The notes beneath the pieces were generated by a model, which saw only the letters and a program-made list of their open reading frames with translations, was not told the origin of the DNA and did no database searches. From NCBI RefSeq assembly GCF_009996845.1, contig NZ_JAACYS010000007.1, forward strand, positions 1-64,000: a stretch of 64,000 bases of DNA, read 5' to 3'. The position numbers and the translations under genes are program-made. This DNA comes from Pallidibacillus pasinlerensis (GTDB taxonomy: Bacteria; Bacillota; Bacilli; Bacillales; Caldibacillaceae). Shown here one piece after another: positions 29,234 through 37,503 of this stretch (its first letter is position 1; every line of letters begins with the position of its first letter).

Positions 29234-32200
29234 AAATTTTTCTTCCCTTTCTTAATGCTTGATAAAATGGATCATACAATGTTTTCGCAATTTCCCCATC
29301 GATTCCTTTTTCACTCATAATCTCTTCCAAGTAATCTACTAAGCTATTAAGTAAGTCGAAGCCATTTTGGTTTTTCGCTTTAAAAGCAGCATCTGCAAAA
29401 TATACATCAGGAGCTTTTGATTTCATGTCTTCTTGATTCCCGATTCTACACAGTCTACCAAAAATTTGTAAAATCATGACGAACAATGTTACAACAATAT
29501 CCTTTTGAACTTGCGTGTCTAAATCATCTAAACGATCTTCAGATTGCCCGAGTAAATTATACATATAAAACGCATCACTTCTCATTTGCTTAAAAGTTTC
29601 TGTATTTACTGGTTCATTTCTATTTGAATATTTCGCCATGATATAACCATTCACCTTGCTTACATGGCTGCGATAGTCATCAGGTCTCGGCATTGGGCGT
29701 GTCATAAACATCAACGTATCAAAATATGCATTTCCTTTTTCATCAACAATATTGTGACCTCGTTCAATTAATACAGCTACAGAAACAAGTATTTTCGCAT
29801 CTTTAAACACAACATCGGTAACCTTACTCTGCTTTACTTTCCCCGGATCGTTACTATTATCATCATCTGGAGCAATATATGCGATTTTTTCCTTAAACGG
29901 GGTGTCGCTTAAAATTTCCCTTAATTTTGTATAAACAACGGTAACATCTTCGTAGCTATTTACAATCATCAGGATATTGTCATTAGATTCCAGTTTTTCT
30001 ATAATCACTTCCTTACATTCCGATACTAATTCTCTTAGTCTTTCGTTTCTTTTTTCCCCTGAGCCTGACACATAGACACCTGTATTCAAATATTCAAAAT
30101 GAGACTTTTCAATAAATTTACGTTTATACGGTTCAGCCTCAATGATATAATTTACATGTTCATCTATATGATTGGATAGCGAGCCCGGTACAAAACTTGA
30201 TCCTGATAATAACAAAACATGTGGCCCCAATGGATTTCCGTTTGTATCAACTTTTAACCATGGAAATCGTAAATACATGGCACGGCCTGTTGCAAATTGT
30301 TTCACAATACATAAATCAGATTTTCCGTTCTTTTCTTTATCTTTATATTGAAGCCCAAAAATGTTACCGATCGGTGAAACCGGGATATACCTTTGATGAA
30401 ATTCGAACCTTTGACTTAAAATTTCTTTTGTTGAATTTGGAAGTTCGGTTCCTTTTTCGACTAAATTTGATAGTTCTCGATAAAGATGTTCAAAATATAA
30501 TACAGAACAAATAAATATGACCCGGTTAACTTGCGCTCTTGTTAGATCTTTGGTGGTTCCCCAGCCATAAGCAGAAAAATTTTCAAATAATTGGTTTTTA
30601 TTCGTAATTGATATAAAATCCCGTAATATCCCAATATATCTTCGATTTCTGTTTAAATTTGACATCTGTTCCAATTCTTTGCACAAATCTTCAGGCAGTA
30701 AATTCCGCTCCCAACATTCTCTGATTAAATTTCTTCCAGAAAAAGGTCTTTCCAGTCGGGACCTTGGAAATCCATGCTTGTCATTTTTTAACAAGTCATT
30801 AATTTTCATAAAAATGTCGTTAGATTGTTGATGTAGACTAATAAAGTTACGCAAGTTTAGATTTGAAGATGTTCTTTCATCAGAAGATTTCCTGTAAAAT
30901 TCACCTGAAATACTCCCATTGTTGCGGATATAATCATCAATGGATACATATGGCGCAAAAATTTGATCTGCTTTTTGTAATTCACTTTCAGCTTCATCGA
31001 CGATTACTAAATCGACATACTCTAATGTATATTGAAAAAGTGTCATCCCGCTAATTCCTATTTTCATTGTCGCCAGAGCTGCTGTAGTTGTAACAATGAC
31101 ATTAGCATCAAAAATTCTTGTTTGTATAGACGTTCGTGGACAACTATAGTAAAAAGGACATTGATAAGTTTTGTTTATATTTAACTGGTTTAACCGGCTT
31201 GCCCCTCGTTCATAAAATTTATAAATTTTCGTACATGGTTCTTTTCCATAATCGATTGAAAGATCAGCCTCATTGATTAGACCGCCGAGTGCACACCCTG
31301 ATGTTAAAATTTCCGAGTCGAAATCGGATAGAAAGTCCTTTCCATCACTTACTTTATTAATGTGGTCTGTCCAATTTGAAGAGCCTATCACTGGAATTGC
31401 ATCTATACCGAGCCTATTTAATTCTTCAGCTTTTTTTAGAACTTTCGGGACTGATGACTCAATTACTACAACCTTCTTATTTTCCTTCGCTAGTTTTTTT
31501 ACAATGGCATCTGATAACGTTGATTTCCCTGAACCTACCTGCCCGACTTTATTAGTGATATTATTGATTTCAATGTTTTTTGTTTCTTGAATGGACTGTT
31601 GCTTAACAAACTTAAAAGTTGTATTTTCCAGTACTCTTTTGCGATAGCTATTACCTTCCTGAGATAGGGTTTCATCTATTTCTTGCGCTTCTTTAATTAA
31701 ATCGGATATCGATAACTTTAATCTGCTTCTTTTCTTTCGTCTTGGCTTTGATATTTTACGAGGGACAATTTCATCAAGCAGTTTAATTTCAATTGGTTTT
31801 TCGTCGATAATAATGCCATAACGTTTACCCTTTTGAAATGCGAACTCATTTTTAGGCAATTTATAACGAATTTCTAAAGATAGTAACTTTAAATACAACT
31901 CTTCCCTTTCTGCCAATTCCTCTGTAATATTTTTTACTTTAATAAATTTATTACCCACTCTAGTGTATAATTTCTCATATTCACTTGATTCGTATTCTCT
32001 CAATTCATCCAAATACACTTTTTTCTGATTCAGTGTTTTTAACAATATTCTGGCGTTTTGAATAAAAAAATCGCTGTTTTGAAAGTTGTGCCTGGAAATT
32101 AATCCTCTTCCTCCGAGAACTAAATAGTAATCTTCTATTTTTCCTGGGATTTTAAAAAAATTTATAAGAAATAGTAACAATTCAATTCTTTGTTCTTTTT

Positions 32201-32264
32201 CAAGTTTAAATTCATTCAAAAAGATATACTTTTTGTCGTAATCTTTTAAATCATTCAGATTCAT
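29208..32264 (-). CDS. DinG-type helicase of the pPIWI-RE cassette
   Basis: A 1018-residue SF2 helicase. A basic N-terminal domain (about 1-230) precedes Walker A GQVGSGKST (241-249), four cysteines at 324, 344, 369 and 375 arranged like the Fe-S cluster of DinG/XPD, and Walker B VDEAE (422-426). The second RecA-like part has ILMIVNSYEDV, ILVSVAVLIERGHNIVD and QIFGRLCRIGNQ. DinG-type enzymes unwind R-loops and G-quadruplexes with 5'-3' polarity, which would suit action on RNA-DNA hybrids. It overlaps both neighbours, indicating coupled translation. Confidence 0.85.
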   Translation of the reverse strand: MNLNDLKDYDKKYIFLNEFKLEKEQRIELLLFLINFFKIPGKIEDYYLVLGGRGLISRHNFQNSDFFIQNARILLKTLNQKKVYLDELREYESSEYEKLYTRVGNKFIKVKNITEELAEREELYLKLLSLEIRYKLPKNEFAFQKGKRYGIIIDEKPIEIKLLDEIVPRKISKPRRKKRSRLKLSISDLIKEAQEIDETLSQEGNSYRKRVLENTTFKFVKQQSIQETKNIEINNITNKVGQVGSGKSTLSDAIVKKLAKENKKVVVIESSVPKVLKKAEELNRLGIDAIPVIGSSNWTDHINKVSDGKDFLSDFDSEILTSGCALGGLINEADLSIDYGKEPCTKIYKFYERGASRLNQLNINKTYQCPFYYSCPRTSIQTRIFDANVIVTTTAALATMKIGISGMTLFQYTLEYVDLVIVDEAESELQKADQIFAPYVSIDDYIRNNGSISGEFYRKSSDERTSSNLNLRNFISLHQQSNDIFMKINDLLKNDKHGFPRSRLERPFSGRNLIRECWERNLLPEDLCKELEQMSNLNRNRRYIGILRDFISITNKNQLFENFSAYGWGTTKDLTRAQVNRVIFICSVLYFEHLYRELSNLVEKGTELPNSTKEILSQRFEFHQRYIPVSPIGNIFGLQYKDKEKNGKSDLCIVKQFATGRAMYLRFPWLKVDTNGNPLGPHVLLLSGSSFVPGSLSNHIDEHVNYIIEAEPYKRKFIEKSHFEYLNTGVYVSGSGEKRNERLRELVSECKEVIIEKLESNDNILMIVNSYEDVTVVYTKLREILSDTPFKEKIAYIAPDDDNSNDPGKVKQSKVTDVVFKDAKILVSVAVLIERGHNIVDEKGNAYFDTLMFMTRPMPRPDDYRSHVSKVNGYIMAKYSNRNEPVNTETFKQMRSDAFYMYNLLGQSEDRLDDLDTQVQKDIVVTLFVMILQIFGRLCRIGNQEDMKSKAPDVYFADAAFKAKNQNGFDLLNSLVDYLEEIMSEKGIDGEIAKTLYDPFYQALRKGRKIYDKLSLVY

Positions 32265-33396
32265 CTTTCCACTCCTTTATCATTTTTTTAAATGAAGCTA
32301 GAGTCATACATTGAATCTTCATTTTATCTTTTACAACTCGATTCACAGCGCGGATATAATTTGAATTTTTGTCTGAAGGAACAACATAAATCACCTTATC
32401 ATAAGGCAGATTTTCTTTTTCTTTTAACTTTATGTCTTCTTGAATCCATCTCGGATCCTTGACGTCTTTTGCATCAATGACCCATTTTTCTCCTTTAAAA
32501 TTGAATTCAAAATCCCACTCATCTTTTTTAGGCCAAAGTGTTGGTTTAATTCCCGCTTTTAGTAAAATTTTTTTAACTTCTTTTTCCAATAGACCGGAAT
32601 AATAAATATAACGTGCAACATTTAACCGTAACACCCATATATCACCTTCTGCATTTACCTTTTTGATATCTGAGAATCCATTCGTTTTCCTTGAACATCT
32701 ATCAGATACGCAATAAAGCGTGCCATCAATTCTTTCTTTTAAAATTAACCCACAATGTTTACAAACTTTAATCATTGCATATTGATAATTTAATCTTTCA
32801 AAAGCAGCTTCAAATATATCTGGATACTTCGTTCTAAAGTTTCTTAAACTTTCATTTTCAATAAAATGTTTGCTTGTAATATAGGGAGTATGTTGGAGGA
32901 AACTTCTTATTTCACAATATTCATCTTGATTTTTTTCAAAAAGAAGTTCGATAAACTTCTGACTTTGTAGTTCAAGTTCTTTATACTTTGCTTTTTTTGC
33001 TTTACGGAAAATTCTTTCGTTTAATTTATCTAATAATTCTGGGGTGCAGTGATATGTATTTTCGAGTCCAATGTTGACATAGGACTCATCCATATACCAA
33101 TCCGTCTTTGTTAACGGCTTTCGATATGCATCCGGTAATCTGTTAATGAATTGTTTTGTAGAAAAGTTAAATGATTTAATTAATGCGGTTTCACTTGTGG
33201 GAAGAATGGGTTCACCTTGATTAAACAAATTATAGGTAAGATTTAGTAAAGAAAATTTATCAAGTGCCTTTTTTAAAAGAGGAGAGCGAAAATATTCCAT
33301 TTGATCGCCCTTGTTCACTTCGGCTACTTGTTTCTCATATAATCCTAAGCAGCTTAGTTCCATTGCATCATTAAAAATTTTTACAAAATCACTCAT
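32251..33396 (-). CDS. Zinc-finger/restriction-endonuclease-fold protein (pPIWI_RE_Y type)
   Basis: First gene of the cassette, 381 residues from MSDFVKIFND (start after GGGGTG; a 30-residue longer frame runs back through the leader hairpin). A helical N-terminal half is followed by a four-Cys zinc site (Cys212, 215, 229, 234) and a PD-(D/E)xK-like nuclease core, EWDFEF then WVIDAKDV (Asp295, Asp308, Lys310). It fits the REase partner described for three-gene pPIWI-RE islands. It would supply DNA cleavage; activity is inferred. Confidence 0.75.
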   Translation of the reverse strand: MSDFVKIFNDAMELSCLGLYEKQVAEVNKGDQMEYFRSPLLKKALDKFSLLNLTYNLFNQGEPILPTSETALIKSFNFSTKQFINRLPDAYRKPLTKTDWYMDESYVNIGLENTYHCTPELLDKLNERIFRKAKKAKYKELELQSQKFIELLFEKNQDEYCEIRSFLQHTPYITSKHFIENESLRNFRTKYPDIFEAAFERLNYQYAMIKVCKHCGLILKERIDGTLYCVSDRCSRKTNGFSDIKKVNAEGDIWVLRLNVARYIYYSGLLEKEVKKILLKAGIKPTLWPKKDEWDFEFNFKGEKWVIDAKDVKDPRWIQEDIKLKEKENLPYDKVIYVVPSDKNSNYIRAVNRVVKDKMKIQCMTLASFKKMIKEWKDESE

Positions 33397-33414
33397 ATAA
33401 ACACCCCTTTCAAT

Positions 33415-33450
33415 ATAAAAAAGCCTTATGTACAAAGACATAAAGCTTCT
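33415..33450 (-). terminator. Terminator-like hairpin in the leader of the pPIWI-RE operon
   Basis: AAGCTTTATGT and ACATAAGGCTT form an 11-bp stem with one mismatch, followed by TTTTTT on the minus strand. It lies about 20 bp before the first start codon of the operon, in the right direction to stop transcription entering it, so it may be an attenuator. Confidence 0.75.
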
Positions 33451-33473
33451 TGGGCAAATTAAAAGGAAAGTCA

Positions 33474-33507
33474 GTACGAAAATCATGCAAAAATATGATT
33501 TTCATAC
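33474..33507 (-). promoter_or_regulatory. Upstream leader hairpin of the pPIWI-RE operon
   Basis: Arms 33474-33486 and 33495-33507 form a 13-bp stem with one G-U or mismatch position and an 8-nt loop. It sits directly upstream of the terminator-like hairpin. As DNA it is a near-perfect inverted repeat and could be an operator. Confidence 0.6.
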
Positions 33508-33541
33508 GAATTTACTATGACGTTTTGTCCTGTACATTAAC

Positions 33542-33570
33542 AGATTAATATCTATTTTCAGAAATGTCAA
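33542..33570 (-). promoter_or_regulatory. Candidate promoter of the pPIWI-RE operon
   Basis: A perfect TTGACA -35 (33570-33565) is followed after 17 bases by TAATCT, a weak -10. Transcription from it would include both leader hairpins. Position is right; the -10 is the weak point. Confidence 0.4.
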
Positions 33571-33680
33571 CAAACTACTAAAACATACAGGTAAGTAATT
33601 AAAAAGGGAGAAATTCCTTCTACATAATGAAAGACTTTTACTATTGTAGTGGACGCTAGGATAATCACCTTTCTATTACA

Positions 33681-33715
33681 AAAAATCTCACCGCCTTAAC
33701 ACACTTGACGGTGAG
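33681..33715 (-). terminator. Terminator of the AlbA_2-type remnant
   Basis: CTCACCG and CGGTGAG (7 bp, 15-nt loop) followed by ATTTTTT on the minus strand, just beyond the stop at 33732. Confidence 0.85.
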
Positions 33716-33731
33716 CAAAGTTTTTACACAG

Positions 33732-34391
33732 TTACTCATTCAATTGCTTAAAATTATCTTTTACGGTCTTATATGCTTGATTCCTATGATTAGGAGTATT
33801 TGGATAACGCAACTCCAATTTATTCATATCAACAAGCTTTTTAATATGATTTTTTCTGAGACCATCGCGTCCTCTTTCAAGAAAATAAGATAATTCAGTT
33901 AAAGTTAAAAATCTATCGCAGCATAGTGATAAGATTAAGTTTCTTAATATTTCTGGTTTTAATCGTTTATTTTCTCTTGCTGGTCTTGCAATTTCAATTA
34001 ATTCTTTATAAGTTTTATTATCATCTACTATATTTCCTCTATTATTACCTGATACTTTTGTATTCTCGTTTTCGAACTGCTTTTCGCTATTACCGGAGAT
34101 ATTCTCCTTATTACCGGAGTTGTTCTCCTTATTACTGGAGATATTCTCCTTAACACTTAAGTTTTTTTCATTTTCATCTAAATTCTTCTTAAGTATATTC
34201 AAATTATGTTCATCTATAGGCTCAAAAAAATCAGATAGTATATAAGTAGTTCCTCTACCTGTTCCTTGTGGAATTAATAAACCTTCTCCTACTAAATCAG
34301 AAAGTAGTTTATTAATATCTCTCGGATATTTGTTTGTTAATTCTTGCATCCGGACATTACTGACACTTTTTTCTTGATAAGCAGTCACCAA
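33732..34391 (-). pseudogene. C-terminal remnant of an AlbA_2/Schlafen-AAA type protein
   Basis: 219 residues from a TTG, but the frame is open further upstream to about 34480 and reads LLFIVKPNEIVNYIKYVL and LLSPDEVLIL, without start or ribosome site. Two winged-helix parts are visible: ELTNKYPRDINKLLSDLVGE with GTGRGTTYIL, and FLTLTELSYFLERGRDGLRK with PNTPNHRNQAYKT. That order is the C-terminal end of AlbA_2 (Schlafen-like) DNA-binding proteins. The N-terminal domain is missing. Between lies a low-complexity 7-residue repeat (NKENISG). Confidence 0.6.
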
Positions 34392-34486
34392 TATAAGAAC
34401 CTCGTCCGGAGATAGCAGATGATAGCGATCTTTTAATACATATTTTATATAATTTACAATTTCATTTGGCTTAACAATAAATAAAA

Positions 34487-34530
34487 GGACAATTAAATAT
34501 AGTATGGTACTACATTTTAATTGTCCCTCT
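34487..34530 (-). terminator. Terminator after the 160-residue unknown gene
   Basis: A perfect 11-bp stem, GGACAATTAAA with its complement (34487-34497 and 34516-34526), is followed on the minus strand by TTTTATTTATT. It ends transcription from the gene that stops at 34542. Confidence 0.85.
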
Positions 34531-34541
34531 TAATAAGTAAA

Positions 34542-35024
34542 TCATTTACCCTTATGTGATCTTTTCATTTTTTCAATCTGCATCTGATAGTTCTCTTTTG
34601 CTTTTCTAATTGATTCTTCAATCACATTTGGTGAGTTAGTTAATAATAGAGGATATTTCTTGTTGAAATAAGCTTTAAGCAACTTGATTTCAGACTCTGT
34701 TAGAATAATCGGTGCTAAAGGAATAGGCAAGGGACTTTCAGGAAAAAAATCCGTCAATGCATATTCTAATTTAACCCTCATTTTTTCTGATACAGAGTCA
34801 TCATCAATATCGTAAATACCTTCATTATCAAAACTCACTTCATCAATATTCATTCGAATTATTCTTCCCGGTTTCCTGTCTATTGTTTCATATATTAATT
34901 CAATCATCTTAACTGTTTGATTTCCAAGTTCGGGCTTTAACATTTTACCTCTTTTAATTTTACTTTTGGGGATTTCTAATACTTTGTCATTGTTTATACA
35001 GATATATTTAACACTTACACCCAT
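34542..35024 (-). CDS. Uncharacterised 160-residue protein
   Basis: I do not recognise the family. The sequence starts MGVSVKYICINNDKVLEIPK, has an acidic middle (IDEVSFDNEGIYDIDDDSVS), then PLPIPLAPIILTESEIKLLKAY and a basic C-terminus (EKMKRSHKGK). No signal or membrane helix. It sits between formamidase and the AlbA_2 remnant, has its own terminator and low GC like the island. Confidence 0.55.
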   Translation of the reverse strand: MGVSVKYICINNDKVLEIPKSKIKRGKMLKPELGNQTVKMIELIYETIDRKPGRIIRMNIDEVSFDNEGIYDIDDDSVSEKMRVKLEYALTDFFPESPLPIPLAPIILTESEIKLLKAYFNKKYPLLLTNSPNVIEESIRKAKENYQMQIEKMKRSHKGK

Positions 35025-35136
35025 AATGACACTCCTTGATGAAGGAATTCAATTGTTTTTTTCTGAAAATAAAAGGTACATCATTCTTCCTTATAATATC
35101 TCACTATTAACTTTTTTAACTATGTGTCACCCACTA

Positions 35137-36060
35137 TTAAAACAACTTCTCTGCCCCATACCCTTCCAACACAGCTTTCGGTACAAACATCCGCGCAGTT
35201 TTTAACGGGTTAACGACTTGGCTAATTTGTAAGTCTCCAACGGCACTGAGTAACATGGCGATATCAGCCATATCTAAATCTGTACGTTTTGCGATTAGAT
35301 CTGCTGCAGCTTCTACAGCACCTTTTGCCGCTTCATCTAACGTTTCCTTCGTTACAAGTGTAGCAAAACCCTCTTCGTTTTCTACAAATGGAGTTGAGAT
35401 ACTTTCTCCTTTAACAACTGTCAAACTTATCGTAATTTTAGCGGCGATTTCAACACCTGATACACCAACTTCACCGTCGCCCATTGCGGCATGTACATCA
35501 CCTAGTGCGAATAAAGCGCCTGGATGGAAGACAGGGAAATATAATGTTGCTCCTTCTTTAACTAAAGTCGTATCCAAGTTTCCACCGTGGTCTCCTGGCG
35601 TTCCACAGTTAACCGCACCTTCTTTTGGCGCAACACCGATTACCCCGACCATCGGAGTTAGAGGGAAAGATAAGTTTTCATTAAACACAATTTTTCCATC
35701 TTGAATCGGAACTTTCTTAATCTTAAACTCTGACAATCGATCGCCAAGCACGCCTAGCTGTGGACCAGTAGCCAATGTCCCTTCCCCAACTAGCTCTATC
35801 TTTTTAATTTCTACTTTTAAAATATCTCCCGGCTCAGCCTCTTCAACGTAAATCGGCCCAGTTGCAGGGTTAACCTGATCCCAATTAATCTCATTAAACG
35901 GCGTATCTTCACTTTTAATTTGATCTAAGAAACAATCGTATGTCTCAATCTCCACTACTGTACCAGAAGCAACTCGCATCACGGGCTTATTATCCTTACT
36001 CATCGCATAAATATATGTATCCTTCGCCAACTTCTCCAACTGCTTAACCAATGCAATCAC
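35137..36060 (-). CDS. Acetamidase/formamidase family protein
   Basis: The 307 residues match the FmdA/AmdA family: VNPATGPIYVEEAEPGDILKV in parts, GDHGGNLDTTLVKEGATLYF in parts and ALGDVHAAMGDGEVGVSGVE, which hold metal-site His/Asp residues. Such enzymes hydrolyse formamide or acetamide to ammonia and the acid. Length is full. A truncated second copy of its 5' end, including upstream sequence, lies at 39.5-39.8 kb. Confidence 0.9.
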   Translation of the reverse strand: MIALVKQLEKLAKDTYIYAMSKDNKPVMRVASGTVVEIETYDCFLDQIKSEDTPFNEINWDQVNPATGPIYVEEAEPGDILKVEIKKIELVGEGTLATGPQLGVLGDRLSEFKIKKVPIQDGKIVFNENLSFPLTPMVGVIGVAPKEGAVNCGTPGDHGGNLDTTLVKEGATLYFPVFHPGALFALGDVHAAMGDGEVGVSGVEIAAKITISLTVVKGESISTPFVENEEGFATLVTKETLDEAAKGAVEAAADLIAKRTDLDMADIAMLLSAVGDLQISQVVNPLKTARMFVPKAVLEGYGAEKLF

Positions 36061-36223
36061 TCCTCTTTTTTATATTATTCTATCATTATTTTGTAAAAAT
36101 TTAAACAAGACAAAGTTTTTCCACATGTAGCCAGCTTTTTTCTACAAATCTAGTATTTTCGTCTTATTTCATACTTAGTCAAACTTTGGTATCGTATAAA
36201 ATAATGGAATTAGGAGCGGGATT

Positions 36224-37108
36224 ATGGGAGTAGTTATTGTATTCTTTCTTATCATTGTTTGTATAGGTTTGTTTTGGTACGAGTTTTCGTTACTAACATC
36301 GATTTTTTTATTTTTATCTGTCGCTGGGATATTTTTAGTCGTTACCGATATTAAATTACGAAAAAAGTCGAGAGAAACAGTTGAAACTGTAAAAAAACAT
36401 AAAGCGAAGGTTGTAAATAAAGAAGTGATTCACGGTTATCGAGGGAAAACAACATACACCTTTGAAATCAATACAGGTGGCGAAACCATTCAAATTAAGA
36501 AAGAGAGAAATAAATTACATAGAGATTTTAATATAAATGACACAATTGATATTTATCCAGAGTTTGATGAACAAAACAATATAGTAGATTTTAAGTTGGC
36601 TGAATTAGTAGAAAGGAATACAAGAATCTATAAGCCTTTTATAATATTTGCTATAGGGTCTATCGCCACAACAGCGCTACTTATTTTAAATGATCATTCT
36701 TCTTTAACAACTGTGACATCGTATCTAATCGCTTATTCGTTTTTCCTTCTTCTCGTTTTATATGTCGGTATTTCGAGTTTAAAAAGGGTGTTCGTTGATA
36801 AAAGCACATTAAAACCGGTAAAGGCGGTCATTCATAGCTTTTACATATATAGTTCAATGGACGACGGTATCAAACATGAATCGATAAGTCCAGTTTACAG
36901 AGTGGAAGTTGACGGGAAAGTACACCAATTTGTAGGTGATAAAAGCGCCCAGAAGGAAGACCGAGGAAAGGAAGTTACTGTTTATTACGATCCAAACACA
37001 ATGCAATTTTTCGACAATCCAAAAAGCAAAACAGACTTGGCTATGGCTATTTTCATGCTCACAATGGCATTTTGCCTGATTTATGGAATTTTGAAGGAAG
37101 GGTTATGA
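36224..37108 (+). CDS. DUF3592-like membrane protein
   Basis: Plus-strand protein of 294 residues with two N-terminal helices (IVFFLIIVCIGLFWYEF and the next), a beta-rich soluble part (VVNKEVIHGYRGKTTYTFEI), two central helices, a second similar soluble part (PVYRVEVDGKVHQFVGD, EVTVYYDPNTMQFF) and a C-terminal helix. Duplicate DUF3592-type domains with YDP motifs are recognisable. Function unknown. Preceded by GGAGCGGG and followed by a strong terminator. Confidence 0.7.
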   Translation: MGVVIVFFLIIVCIGLFWYEFSLLTSIFLFLSVAGIFLVVTDIKLRKKSRETVETVKKHKAKVVNKEVIHGYRGKTTYTFEINTGGETIQIKKERNKLHRDFNINDTIDIYPEFDEQNNIVDFKLAELVERNTRIYKPFIIFAIGSIATTALLILNDHSSLTTVTSYLIAYSFFLLLVLYVGISSLKRVFVDKSTLKPVKAVIHSFYIYSSMDDGIKHESISPVYRVEVDGKVHQFVGDKSAQKEDRGKEVTVYYDPNTMQFFDNPKSKTDLAMAIFMLTMAFCLIYGILKEGL

Positions 37109-37137
37109 TTCTCCAATGATTTGTAAAATGACAAAAA

Positions 37138-37176
37138 AAGAATTTGTACATTATTTATTTGTACAAATTCTTTTAA
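37138..37176 (+). terminator. Terminator of the DUF3592-like gene
   Basis: A perfect 13-bp stem (AAGAATTTGTACA and its complement, 9-nt loop) followed by TTTT. It overlaps the stop end of the Uma2 remnant on the other strand. Confidence 0.85.
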
Positions 37177-37502
37177 GAAAATAAATCACTAACTTCGATT
37201 TTAAGTTTTTCAAAGAGAAAAGACTCTAATTGATCATTATTTGCATAATATATTGGTTTGCCATATTGTTGGCCCTGTTCTAAAAATTAACTTCTACCAA
37301 TTCATTTTGTATATCTACAATCCAATATTCTTTCACTCCAGCTTCTTCATACAAATTGCGTTTTAATATTTTATCCATTTTAGCTGTTGAGGGAGAAAGA
37401 ATTTCGACAATTAAATCTGGGGAGCCGTTACAACCTTTTTCATCCAGTTTACTTTTATAACGGATATGGACATTTCGAACAGCGGATTGTTGCTCATTGT
37501 TT
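37173..37502 (-). pseudogene. Uma2 family (PD-(D/E)xK-like) remnant
   Basis: On the minus strand CNGSPDLIVEILSPSTAKMD and EEAGVKEYWIVDIQNELVEV are typical of Uma2 proteins. The first frame stops near 37288 and the rest (EQGQQYGKPIYYANNDQLES ... KIEVSDLF) lies in another frame, so there is a frameshift. The N-terminal third is missing; the fragment begins right at the 3' end of the SWIM gene. A dead gene. Confidence 0.8.
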
Positions 37503-37503
37503 T

